Assembly (NCBI GenBank): GCA_037349105.1
Contig: JAYJMM010000097.1
Span: 62,001 to 126,000 of the forward strand
DNA length: 64,000 nucleotides
Direction: 5' to 3'
Origin: Limnomonas spitsbergensis
Taxonomy: Eukaryota > Chlorophyta > Chlorophyceae > Chlamydomonadales
The notes beneath the pieces are model-generated. The model worked only from the letters and a program-made list of their open reading frames with translations. It ran no database searches and had not been told where the DNA came from. The translations under genes were made by a program, and so were the position numbers. This document shows, piece after piece, positions 10,601 to 20,903 of this stretch. Within the stretch, counting starts at the first letter, position 1; every line of letters begins with the position of its first letter.

Positions 10601-13600
10601 ACCCTTGCCCCCCCCTGTCTTACCAGCTTGTCACTGCCTCCACTGGCCACATAGGGCGCCACTGCACTCGTCGCGAGGGGGAACAGAGCCTCCTCCTCAT
10701 GGCCAGTCAGACGCAGATCTGCCGTGCTGGGGCCATTGCTGGCCTTGGTGGTGCCCTGAGAAGGGGATTCGGGTGAAAGGTAGAGCATGTAGTGTGCGTG
10801 TGGGGTCAAGAGTGGGGTGCAGGTGGGGCTTAGAAGGCCTGAAGGGCAATGCATTGAAGGGGATCATGATTTGTGTCCACTATGTCTGCATGTTCAAAGG
10901 ATGACCATGTTCATAACATGGCTTCTGCTGGATGCTTTCTAAGATTGAGACCTGACTGCAAAACCAGCAGGTACTGAAACTTTTATTTCTTTCCTGGTTT
11001 ACGACCCTATCGTTTCCCTTCCTGCTCTTTGATCCTCTTGCGTATTCCCTCGGCATGCTGACAAACACATCTTCTAGCACTTACAAACAAATGGGCACAC
11101 ATAAGTACATAACCCTTCATCCCTAACCATAAACTGGGTCACACACCACCTACCTTATAATCTCCCCAGCGGACATAACTATTCACAGCTGCTTTACACC
11201 TACCTCCATACACCCCCCCCCCCCCCTTCTCCCCACTCCCCACCTTCCACTCACCGTCCCCCCCTTCTTGCCCCTTTCTCCCTCTCCCCACCTTCTCACT
11301 CCCCCCCTCTTCCCCCCCCCCCAATCTCCTTCTCCCCCCTTCTCCCTCTCCCCCCCATCTCCCTCTCCCCCCTTCTCCCTCTCCCCCCCTTCTCCCCCCC
11401 CCCCTTCTCCTTCTCCCCCCCCCCCCTTCTCCGTAACCCCACCCCCTTCTCCTTCTCCCTCTTCACACCTTCTCCCCCTTTTTCCCTCTCCCCCCCTTCT
11501 CCCTCTCCTCACACCTTCTCCCTCTCCCCACACCTTCTCCCTCTCCCCACACCTTCTCCCCCCACCTTCTGCCTCTCCCCACACCTTCTCCCTCTCCCCA
11601 CCCCTTTCCCCTCTCCCCCCGCCATCTCCCTCTCCCCACACCTTCTCCCTCTCCCCACACCTTCTCCCTCTCCCCGCCCCTTCTCCCTCTCCCCACACCT
11701 TCTCCCTCTCCCCACCCCTTCTCCCTCTCCCCACACCTTCTCCCTCTCCCCACACTTTCTCCCTCTCCCCACACCTTCTCCCTCTCCCCACCCCTTCTCC
11801 CTCTCGCCACCCCTTCTCCCCCATCCCCACCCCTTCTCCCTCTCCCCCCACCTTCTCCCTTCTCCCTCTCCCCACCTTCTCCCTCTCCCCACCCCTTCTC
11901 CCTCTCCCCACACCTTCTCCCTCTCCCCACCCCTTCTCCCTCTCCCCACCCCTTCTCCCTCTCCCCACCCCTTCTCCCCCTCCCCACCCCTTCTCCCCCT
12001 CCCCACCCCTTCTCCCCACTCCCCACCTTCTCCCCACTCCCCACCTTCTCCCCATTCCCCACCTTCTCCCCTTTCCCCACCTTCTCCCCACTCCCAACCT
12101 TCTCTCCACTCCCCACCTTCTCCCCTCTCCCCACCTTCTTCCCTCTCCCCACCTTCTCCCCTCTCCCCACCTTCTCCCCACTTCCCACCTTCTCCCCTCT
12201 CCCCACCTTCTCCCCACTTCCCACCTTCTCCCCACTCCCCACCTTCTCCCTCTCCCCAGCTTCTCCCTTTCCCCACCTTCTCTCTGCTTCTATTGGGCTG
12301 CTCGTCCATATTCCACAGAAAGAGGACCGGCGAATCCGTATGCGTCACAATGAGCTCGGGGTGCTGCGGGATCTCCCTGATCTTGTTCACCTGCAGCGGG
12401 GGCAACAACATCAATATGAATATCAACAGCTGCAACATCAACAGCAACAACCGACACAATCAGCACCAGAGGCAGCTGCAAAAATTTACAGATCTTGTTC
12501 ACCTGCAACAACATCAAAAACAGCAATCGTCACAAAAAATTCCAGGTGCTGCGAGACCTCCCGGGCCTTGTTCACCCGACTGAGCGACGTGGAAGCAACA
12601 CACAGCTTCACAACTGATACAGCTCAGAAGGATGATATTCATGCTAGATCCACAACAATCAGATGCATGTATGTGCTTAACCCCTGGTGCTTACAAATGT
12701 TCTTGTCTGATTGAACGAGCATTACAATCCCTGACTGGCAGCAAACAGAGCGCACCTCGCCCGGATGGTACACGATTCGCTGATCCTTGATGTACGGGCA
12801 TCGCGAGTCGGCGTACCATGTCGTCACGACCTCGCTCGAGCACACATGGGCCTGCCAGGAATAGTAGTCACAGGGGCCATGAGTCTAGGGGATGGGACGC
12901 CGGGCCGACAGGCTGCCGACGGAACCAAAGTGTTTCTTGTTTCTTCTTCAGCGGGCCGTCCGGGGGCCGCATAAGGCCTGATTGGGGCCTTATCTTGACT
13001 GGCCTACAGAAATCATAGCTGTCGGCATGTAGGGCTTTTGACTGGAGGTAGCTGCACTGTGGCTGAAAAGTAGCCGAGCCTCGAAGAAAGGAACAATGCT
13101 CAGCTTTAGAGGCACAACCAATGGCTGAGAGAATATGGTGGTGCATGTGCTCTAAGGACAGGTCCAATCAACATGTGCCAGTTGGTTAACTGTCTTTGCA
13201 AGCTTCCTGCTTCATGCCCCATGCAGTGAAGTAGTGCACCCCTGTCGCCATGCATGCCCTTGGTTTACAATCCCATGCAGGCATGCAGCACTCCATGTCC
13301 TACATGCAAAGGAACACACTGCGTTTCCAATCCCCAGCATGCACCCCATGCACCAGAGTCTTGCCTTCATGACGTCAACATTGGCCGAGATCAGCTTCTG
13401 GGGCTCTGAATTGTCCGTCTGCATGGGGGATGGTTCACATGAGGGATATCGTGGTCATGAGCATGGATTCTTAGTAAGTCAGCATAGAAGTATAGATGGC
13501 AAGAAAGAGGGTAGACGAAGGCTGTACCTGTTCCGAGAAGTAGCAGCGATACTTGCTCTTGTACGGGCTGTCCTCCAACATTGCACCCCATCTGAGCAGA

Positions 13601-13821
13601 GAAGAAACCGTGTCAGCAGCTGCGGCAGTGGAATCTACTTTGCGAGCAGAGGAATGGCTGAGCTCCCTTGCTTGCTCGGAGACGGCAGGCGGGTGATGTA
13701 CAACCGTGACAAGAGTTGTTCACCTGCAGCCTTGCGTGGGCCAGTGCAGATTGTGGTGATAGAAGCAGTCGTACATCAGGGGCACCATGCGAGTCTGCCA
13801 TGTGTGGAAATCGTGGTCCAT
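4646..13821 (-). CDS. MSI4: WD40 histone-binding protein of the MSI4/FVE (RBAP46/48) class
   Basis: Eleven exons (minus strand): 13821-13724, 13591-13528, 13418-13365, 12851-12756, 12390-12277, 10755-10624, 7958-7871, 7419-7214, 6765-6598, 6034-5855, 4825-4646. All phases join, giving 459 aa. The ATG at 13821 follows an in-frame TAA. The N-terminus (residues 1-55) matches the histone-H4-binding CAF1C motif (TWQTRMVPLMYDC, HNLHWPTQGCRWG, YFSEQTD). WD repeats follow: THTDSPVLFLWN, LTGHEEEAL to SGGSDKLVLLWSIQDHM, RGHSDTIEDLVF to SVGDDQTVLFWDTR, ATGAEDGSVRIWDMRR, ASGGEDQIINVWRID, QHAGHRKGKVVDFQW to GGGGSLQLWRV, ending in EEEVIAELEKHQ. SEQTD, LLWSIQDHM and the final EEEV helix point to the plant MSI4/FVE branch rather than MSI1. 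The family acts in the nucleus as a chaperone subunit of HDAC, PRC2-like and DREAM-type complexes. The intron after exon 3 starts with GC (AAG|GCAAGA). The C-terminus may instead continue into exons at 4011-3378. Confidence 0.9.
4840..5430. repeat. 52-55-bp minisatellite in the last MSI4-like intron
   Basis: About 11 copies of a unit containing GCAGGGGATGAGGGGAACAA and ACACACAGGGGCCGAGG, with variable numbers of internal AGGC steps. The array begins about 12 bases from the acceptor of exon 11 (GTGTGCAG|AAA, exon start 4825), so it lengthens the pyrimidine-rich stretch on the sense strand. Long minus-strand frames through it are repeat artefacts. Confidence 0.92.
7095..7245. repeat. Tandem copies of the exon 8 donor junction
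   Basis: On the minus strand exon 8 ends GTGTGGACTGGGATGTACAG followed by gtgtgaacagggatattcgg. The same roughly 40-bp string recurs once almost exactly and then in two more diverged forms further into the intron. Each copy includes a usable GT donor, so the true donor could be any of the first two. Confidence 0.85.
7977..9458. repeat. 38-bp minisatellite, about 39 copies
   Basis: The unit is GCAGGGGATGAGGGGAGACA followed by CCAGGGGCAAACACCTAA. Most copies differ by one or two bases (GGGGGTGAGG, GGGACACACC). The array starts about 18 bases from the acceptor of exon 7 (TGGGTTGCAG|GTT, exon start 7958), so on the sense strand it extends the pyrimidine-rich tract. Confidence 0.97.
9459..10620. 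repeat. About 68-bp minisatellite with C9 tracts, about 17 copies
   Basis: The unit contains CTGTCTTCCCAACTGGGCAG, TGGGCACTGCTGCTCCCTAC and a run of 7-10 C. Variants alternate AACTGGG, ATCTGGG and ATCGGGG. It ends at the donor of MSI4-like exon 6 (GACAAGCTG|GTAAGACAGG, exon end 10624), and the donor flank (GTAAGACAGGGGG, AGCAGCAG) resembles the unit. The sense RNA carries long G runs. Confidence 0.95.
11205..12276. repeat. Polypyrimidine/polypurine array adjoining the exon 5 donor
   Basis: More than 1 kb of CCTTCTCCCTCTCCCCAC-type repeats on the plus strand. On the sense (minus) strand this is GAGAAGGTGGGGAGAGGGAG, repeated dozens of times, starting exactly at the exon 5 donor AGAGAAG|GTGGGG (exon end 12277). 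Every unit with GAAGGTGGGG is a copy of that donor. All long open frames here are artefacts. Confidence 0.93.
12450..12575 (-). pseudogene. Two decayed copies of MSI4-like exon 5
   Basis: Upstream of exon 5 in the same intron, the exon start GTGAACAAGATCAGGGAGAT recurs as GTGAACAAGGCCCGGGAGGT (from 12575, followed by a match to CGCAGCACC and TGTGACG) and as GTGAACAAGATCTGTAAATT (from 12502, preceded by GTTGTTGCAG). The first copy matches over about 50 bases with substitutions that alter conserved residues. They look like tandem exon duplications that have decayed; a role as alternative exons is possible but unsupported. Confidence 0.65.
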
Positions 13822-14930
13822 GGTGGGAGCCGCTCCGATCCACCGAGGCCGGAGGAATTAGGACGAGTTACAGTTTAAAATAATTGGTCCTAGACTCCAT
13901 CGATTGTCCACGCGCAACTCTGGATCATTGAAATCAAACTATTGGTTTCGGTGCGGAATCGTTGTCACGAGGGTTTCATTTTAGCTCTGCTGCATCGCAA
14001 ATTCGCAACCTCGTCATGGTGAGGTACTTTGCATGGATAATTGTGGCATCAGTTTAATTTTACTGGAGGCTCTTCGGACAAGCCACGATGTCAGAGGACC
14101 TGGACTGGATCCATCGCAGTCGTCACGTCCCGCAAGCAACAACAAGGAATGCATGACCATCGTCACACATCCCTCTCTTCTGTTGCGACAACCTATCTGT
14201 TTCGCATCTCGGCCTCTCGCCCTGGCCCTGACCTATCATTATCGTGATGGGGCTTTCCCCAGTGATCCCGGCTAGCATGTTCCAAATTCTGCTTCATTAT
14301 TGTGAATGCGGGCACATTTCCCTTCAGAAAACCAAACGTAAGGTTCAGGCATACCTCTTTAGAGAATCAAATGAAAGTGCTATGACACTCCTGCCTACAA
14401 GCATGAGATGACAGGGAACACAGCACATTATATACGGTATGGTCGGTAAGCTACAGTCCCATGCAGACAAGCAGTTATGCATCACTGATTCACTGAAGAT
14501 GCATTTCATGCGGACGACATTGATGCCCATTTGTTTGTGATGTTCAAGATGTAGACAAAGCCTCGGCCCTGCCGCACTCCCCCTTAACCCTCATGCTCCT
14601 TCAGGTCACTGACTTGCTCTCATGCATGTCCATTTTGTCACGTCACGGACTGTGCCATACACGCATGACAACCCAACTTGTAGGAGACAATATCATTCGC
14701 ATTACTGGCCCATTATATCTCTACCAGTTCGGTACGGGTAAAAATAAACTATGAAAAGTTAATATATATATATATATATGAGAGGTATTAACACAACTGG
14801 CACAGTCAGTCGCAAGCAAGGAAGTCAGTTAAGGCAATGCTTATTGAAGGGAAGTCTTAGCCAGGGAATGTCAGCTGTCAGCTAAGACAATGGTTATCTA
14901 AGGGGCAATCTTGCAAAATCTTCGATTGAC

Positions 14931-14983
14931 CTCGTACGCCGGTCCTCGAGCACTGGACCGGCGCTCAAGGACCGGCGTACGAG
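14931..14983. repeat. Perfect 16-bp inverted repeat (hairpin)
   Basis: Left arm CTCGTACGCCGGTCCT (14931-14946) and right arm AGGACCGGCGTACGAG (14968-14983) are exact reverse complements. Pairing can continue inward (CGAGC against GCTCA) with one mismatch. It could be a fold-back element or RNA hairpin; there is no transposase nearby. Confidence 0.85.
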
Positions 14984-17342
14984 GACAATGAAATATGCCC
15001 ATCAGATTGTAATAATCCACAAAAGCGTCCAATTGACATTTTTACATTTTTGTTTACAAACTGTAGATTCATAATGCTTAGTAATTTTTTACATTTATTT
15101 TATTATTCAGTCCAAAGATTACCGGTAGGTATTTTTAAATAAGATTCTCGCGCTGCTTAATCTTATGGTCTTTTTGTAAGATTTCCCAAACAGACCATCA
15201 AAACAAAAACTTTTTGGGGGGCACTCTTTCCCTACTTTAAATGCATGTACCTTCATATGTACCTTTCCTGCATTCCTACATACGCTTCAACAGCAAATCA
15301 GCTTCATCATGGCTTGAGGCTGGGGAAGCCAGGAGCCTGATGCAGCACGCCATGCTGCTTCAGCCACCAGCCTTCAGCCAGATGTTTATGAATCTGTCCC
15401 CATCAGTCCAGTGATGGCTGTCCAGTAGCCAGCCCGAGCTGGGCTCAAAAGCAAACGCTGCTTCGTGATGCAAGCCGTTATTCTGCCCAACTGAACTGAG
15501 GACAATTTTCAACGTTATCCCTGTGTCGTGCCACCTCCTGTGTCATGCAGGCGTCTGGCAGCGCACCGCCTCCAAACAAGAGCAGCAGGCAGGACAGCCA
15601 CGACCAGTTCATTCCCACAGGGGGTGAGGTGGGAGATGCGAAGCGTTTGTTTTTGCGTGGCTTAGTTAATGTTCTGCTTCATAAGAGCTGCCTCCTGGCT
15701 ATTGGGTGGAGGCCGGCCATGCTGCTTGGGCCTGTGCCTGAAGGCCGGTAAATAATTGACCTCTGGGGCTCACAGGCTAGGAACAGCTGTTCTCCACAGG
15801 AGGCGCTACGTAGGGAGACTATGCGACATTGGATTAACCCCGCATGAACACAACCATGTGAAGAGTTAAGATGCCTGTCCACAAGCACGTTACCGGTGTA
15901 GGGTTAGACACGTAGATAGAGCCATGTAACACTTTCTGGGTACCGATTCTGGGATAGATGTGAAGGGAGGTATTCAGAGCTAGGACCACAAGAGGTCTGG
16001 AGTGACACGTGGTGAGAATAGATAGGGTCCTGTCCACCTTCTCGGGTACCGGTAAAGGGATGGATGCAGAGGGATGCATTAGGGGCCAGGATTCCAACAG
16101 GAGTGGAGGGAGGAGGGAGGAGGGGTGACAAGGGGTCAGGTCAGTCTTCCTGAGCTCAAAATAATGCATTAACGGGTGCAGCAGGCAGGCCACATACAAC
16201 CTCTGGACAAATTGGTGAACTTGGTGATGATTGAGGTGTTAGGCCATTTCCGCATCCCGGTCTCAGATGAAATTAGGCCCGTAGCGGTTTCAACCATCAG
16301 CTGTCGACTGCGCACCATACTACATTGCAAAATACCAGCCACTCGATATCATTTAAGTTAGCCACCTACTCCATTGGGCCAGCAGGTATCATGGGAGGGA
16401 AATCTCTGATGTCATGAAATGTAAGGTAGTGGTGAACAAGGGCAACCAGAAATTAGTTTGGCTGTTCATGAATATTCTATCTGTCATGAAAGGTTGTGTG
16501 CACAAGAACAACCAGAAATACAAATGGTTCATCTGAAAACCCACTGCTGTTTTACATCAAAGATGTATGTTGGTGTGCAAGAGTAGCTGGGAACTAATGA
16601 GAATGACCCTTCCAGTGTTGCACTGTTTGCACCATGTGTGTCCATGCCCTGTAAGTTAACGTCTCCCAATAGTTTCGCAATATTCCCCCCGGTTTACAAA
16701 ATCTACACCTCCCCACTACAAAGTCTAGCACGTGCTACACTGGCAGGTGGACCGGCGTGCAGTCCGGCGTGCAGTTTCTGCAGTCTCGTGGTCTCTCGTG
16801 AGGATAGGTAGTTGGCAGGTGGTAGCTAGATGCGAGGCTAGATGAATGGTTTATTCTTTTGTTTCACCGCTTAACATTCGTGTATCATCTACAGTTATTG
16901 ACACCTTTAGAAGCGCACTGATGAGCTGATTGAAATTGACCCCGCTCCCCTCCTAACATTCTGGTTTTTTACTGAGAAATTAAGGTTTTAATAGGTTCCG
17001 GAGGCAGGGGGGGGGAGGGGTAGCCAGGGGTCGTTTGACTAAAAAATTGAGGATGGGTGTTTGACATTCTTTTTTGCCCCCATCCTCAGTGTGTCCGCGG
17101 TAAAATTTTCGGAGATTTCAGCACCCAATCTAAAGTTTGAAGCGGCATGACGGGCGATTGTTCCGTCTAAATACAGCCACCCAGACAGGTAAGTCTGTCA
17201 CTCAAACTCGAATACCGTACGTATACCAGATTTCTTTCAGCCACATTAGAGATCGCTCAACGTCATACGCTTACACCGTGTTTCCACTGGCGATTCCTCA
17301 TCCAACCGACTCGGATTAAGGACGCTGGAGCAGGCAACTCTT

Positions 17343-17830
17343 GACCCCGCTTTGAGGGCGCCGCGGTGGCTGAGGCCAACTTGCAGGTGTCCAATTTTAT
17401 CCAGAACACCAATGCTATGCCTTTGTTGACCTATATCAGGAGTGCTGTTCCAATTTGGAAGAATTATATGAAGGCGTTTTGGGGCTTTTTGTTCTCAATG
17501 GTCCTCTCGGCCCCCGCTTTGAGGGCGTCGCGGTGGCTGAGGCCAACTTGCCAAATTCCTCCAGAACAGCAATGCTTTGCCTTTGTTGAAATATTTTAGG
17601 ACTGCTGTTCCAGTTTGGTTAAATGAAGCGGAGGTGTTTTGAGGCTCTTTTGCTCTCAATGGCCCTCTCGGCTCTGCTTTGAGGGCGCCGCTGTGACTGA
17701 GGCCAATTACAGATGTCCGAATTCCTCCAGAAAACCAGTGCCATGCCTTTGTTGACATATTTTAGAATTGCAGTTCCAGTTTGCACGATTTCTGAGCAGG
17801 ACTTTTGGGGCTGTTTTGCTCCCAATGACC
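17343..17830. repeat. About 160-bp tandem repeat, three copies
   Basis: Three copies start at CCCCGCTTTGAGGGCGCCGC (17346), CCCCGCTTTGAGGGCGTCGC (17511) and CTCTGCTTTGAGGGCGCCGC (17671). Each is followed by GGCTGAGGCCAA-like, CCAGAACA-like and TTTGGGGCT-like blocks. Copies are about 80-85% alike by eye. No coding frame is shared by all copies. Confidence 0.85.
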
Positions 17831-17849
17831 ACTACTGGTATACATAGTT

Positions 17850-18490
17850 CTTGAACTGCATAACACAAGCGAGATTAAGTTGCTGCGGGGCTAATTGGCT
17901 TCCAGTATGCCGTGCCATCACCCTTTGTTATGAATGTCAGCTTGGCAAAAAAACATAACAGGTGCATCACTAGACCAGTACCGGTATCCATGCCTGGCTC
18001 TCGTAACATAAGGTAGATGAAGTGGTTGCATCACTGATTGGCCTCCAATGCGCATCGCCATCACTGCTGTGTTATCAATGGCTGTTGGGCTGAAGCCCTT
18101 ATCCTAAGCACCCATGGACCACTGCCAGTATCATTCACGTAATTCATAACACAAGGCAGATTAAGTAGATGCGTGACTGTCTTGCTTCCAATGTGCATCT
18201 TCATCGCTGTTGCATTATCAATGGCTGTTGGGCTAAACTTCCCATCCTAAGCATCCATGGACCATTACCAGTGTCCATACACCTAACTCATAAGACAAGG
18301 CAGATAAAGTGGCTGCGGGACTGATTGGCTTCCAATGTTCAGTGCCTTCATCATTGTGTTATCAATGGCTGTCGGGCTGAAGCTCCTGTCCAAGGCATCC
18401 ATAAACCACTAACGGTATCCATTCACGGAACTCAGAACACATGGCATATAAACTGGTCTTGTGACTCATTGGCTTCCATTGCACATGTCA
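17850..18490. repeat. Diverged tandem repeat of about 120-145 bp, five copies
   Basis: Recurring blocks are TAACACAAGGCAGATTAAGT, ATTGGCTTCCAATGTGCATC and GTTATCAATGGCTGTTGGGC, then CATCCATGGACCACTACCAGT-like ends. The copies are diverged by substitutions and short indels. No gene is seen. Confidence 0.75.
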
Positions 18491-18499
18491 TTCATGGTA

Positions 18500-20110
18500 C
18501 TGGGGGTGCTGCGGTACCGCAGCGAAGGGACAGTGCATGCCAGTGAGTGCATTCATGTAGTGCATGCTGGTGGGTGCGAAACTGCAAGAGTGTTGGCATA
18601 AACTGCATACTAGTGGGTGAGACGCTACGGCAGTGTTGGCATTAAAAGCATACCAGTGGGTGCGGCGCTGCGGCAGTGCTGACATAAAGTGCATGCCTGT
18701 GGGTGCGGCGGTACTGGAGCAAGCTGGCAGTGCGTGCCAATGGGTACGGCGATGCATCACCATGTATGTGGTTCATGTTAGTGGGTGCAGTGGTGCTGTT
18801 GCGCACAGACAGTACATGCCAGTGGGTGCAGTGGTGCTGCTGCGCACAGGCAGTGCATACCAGTGGGTGCAGTGGTGCTGCTGCGCACAGACAGTGCATG
18901 CCAGTGGGTGCAGTGGTGCTGCTGCGCACAGGCAGTACGTGCCAGTGGGTGAGGCAGTACTGCAATGTGCAGGCAGAGCATGTTAGTGGGGGTGAGGGTG
19001 CTAAAGGATGCATGTAGTTCATGCCAGTGGGTGTGTCTGTGCTGCTGCCCACGAAGTGCATGCCAGTGAGGTCGGTAGTTAGGCAGCATGCATATAGTGT
19101 ACCGTACGCCTATCTGCTAGATGTAGGTGGGACGAAGGTGCATCAGCATGCATGCAGTGCATGTAAGTGGGGTCGTGCCGGTGGGGCGCTTCTGCCGGCA
19201 TGCAGGGTGTTGTCGTGCCGGCAGGGCTAGATGCATGCATGATGCTGTGCAAGTAAGCAGGGTGTTGTCATCGTGTCGGGGCACCTTGTACGCAGGCGGG
19301 GTGCTGTCATACCGGTGGGGTACTATGCATGCAAGCAGGGTGCTGTCGTGCTGTCGGAGCCATATGCATGCATGGTGTTATGCAAGTAAGCAGGGTGTTG
19401 TGATGATGTCGGGGACCTTTGTATGCATGCCGTTGCTGTCACACCGGTGGGGTACTATGCATGCAAGCAGGGTGCTGTCGTGCTGGCAGGGCCATATGCA
19501 TGAATGATGCTGTGCAAGTAAGCAGGGTGTTGTCATCGTGTCGGGGCACCTTGTACGCAGGCGGGGTGCTGTCATACCGGTGGGGTACTATGCATGCAAG
19601 CAGGGTGCTGTCGTGCTGTCGGAGCCATATGCATGCATGGTGTTATGCAAGTAAGCAGGGTGTTGTGATGATGTCGGGGACCTTTGTATGCATGCCGTTG
19701 CTGTCACACCGGTGGGGTACTATGCATGCAAGCAGGGTGCTGTCGTGCTGTCGGAGCCATATGCATGCATGCAGGGTGTTACGCAAGTAAGCAGGGTGTT
19801 GTCATGATGTCGGGGACCTTTGTATGCATGCCGTTGCTGTCATGCCAGTGGGGTACATGCATGCAAGCAGAGTGCTGTCGTGCTGGCAGGGCCATATGCA
19901 GGCAGGGTGTTGTCGTGCCCGTGGGGCACAACTGCATGCACGTGGGTTGCTATCCGTATGGCCTGGCGCAAGTTATGCCGGCTGGGTGCTTTGCATGCTG
20001 GCAGGGCGCTGTCCTGCCAGTGGTACGCTTTTACATGCAGGCGGAGTGCTGTCGTGCCAGTGGGATGCTCTGACTGCAGGCAGGGTGTTGTCATTCGAGT
20101 GGGGAGCCGG
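18500..20110. repeat. Complex minisatellite region (42-bp units, then 265-bp dimers)
   Basis: From about 18779 to 18960 a 42-bp unit (GTGCAGTGGTGCTGCTGCGC, then ACAGGCAGTGCATGCCAGTGG) repeats four times, flanked by looser copies. From about 19241 a roughly 132-bp unit (GTGCAAGTAAGCAGGGTGTT ... GGTGGGGTACTATGCATGCA) repeats with two alternating variants, so the clean period is about 265 bp. TGCATGCAT words are common. Frames on both strands are repeat artefacts. Confidence 0.85.
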
Positions 20111-20832
20111 CTTGCCGGCAGGGAGCAACTGCATGCGGGCGGTGTATCGGCATGCATGCAGGGAGCTACTGCATGGAGTGCATGCATTGTTCTCACGGCA
20201 TCTGATATCTGCTGTCCTGCCCGCATTGTGCCGGTAATTAACTGCCTGCTTGAGACCTGTTGCTGTGTAAGGCCATTTCGACATCAGCAGCCAATATTCT
20301 CGTCCTCCTTCTCCTGGTTGAGCCACTCCTGGGCTGGGCATCTATGGTGTCTTCAAAGAGTTCATCCGCATCGATAGATTTGATTCTTGCTACTCGATTT
20401 CGCCCTGCGGCGCAGTACGTTGCCCGAAGGTGTCTATTGATGGCCAAACTAACTCCCAACCCTAAACTCCTTCGGCGTTTTATGTAGGCTTAGGTGTCCA
20501 CCTAAAACTGCCTGATCGACTCACGAAGTATGTCAATGCTGGCTGCGCAAGGCGCATCAATTCTTGGGCTGGCTGTCCAACACCCTAAGCGTACCCTAAG
20601 CGTAGGACGTTGGGCGATCTCGTAAGTGTGGTTGAAAGAAATCTGGTACGTACGGTATTAGAGTTTTGAGTACGGTATAGTTATGTAACCCAGAACTCAT
20701 GCACGGGCTGATGCGTAACTCTTCTCAGCGATGTGAATCGGCTAGCAGGTCACAGACGCCGCAGCGTGGCGCAGACTGAGTCAGACAAGCTGTCAGTAGC
20801 GGCCCTAGTGCAATGGAGACGAGGAGAAAAAT

Positions 20833-20903
20833 GTGTCCACTGGGAGTCGAACCCAGGCCACTCGCTTGGAAGGCGAGAATCATAACCGTTTGACTATGGA
20901 CAC
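20833..20903 (-). tRNA. trnG-UCC: tRNA-Gly (anticodon UCC)
   Basis: On the minus strand the 71-nt sequence folds as a full cloverleaf. The 7-bp acceptor stem is GTGTCCA/TGGACAC, the anticodon stem is CTCGC/GCGAG with loop CTTCCAA (anticodon TCC), and the T arm is CTGGG-TTCGACT-CCCAG. The D arm contains the A-box-like AAACGGTT. There is no intron. A TTTTT run directly after the 3' end on that strand fits a Pol III terminator. CCA is not encoded, as expected for a nuclear tRNA. Confidence 0.93.

Larger units (their letters stand above)
13822..20832. other. Gene-poor region with satellite-like repeats
   Basis: The first few hundred bases probably hold the promoter of the MSI4-like gene. I find no convincing coding exons in the rest. 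It contains an (AT)n microsatellite near 14761-14779, a hairpin at 14931-14983 and successive tandem arrays at 17343-20110. A minus-strand open frame of 73 codons at 20459-20238 (with LFEDTIDAQPRSGSTRRRR) has protein-like composition and ends near a CAACAG|GTCTCA donor-like site, but has no recognisable family and is not called as a gene. Confidence 0.5.

Noticed and set aside
9430..10904. Two 448-codon Pro-rich frames
   Set aside because: Translations of the roughly 68-bp repeat; opposite to the gene's strand and containing only repeat-derived peptides.
11183..12459. Long Gly/Glu/Arg and Ser/Pro frames on both strands
   Set aside because: Polypurine/polypyrimidine repeat without stops; only 12277-12390 (minus) is coding.
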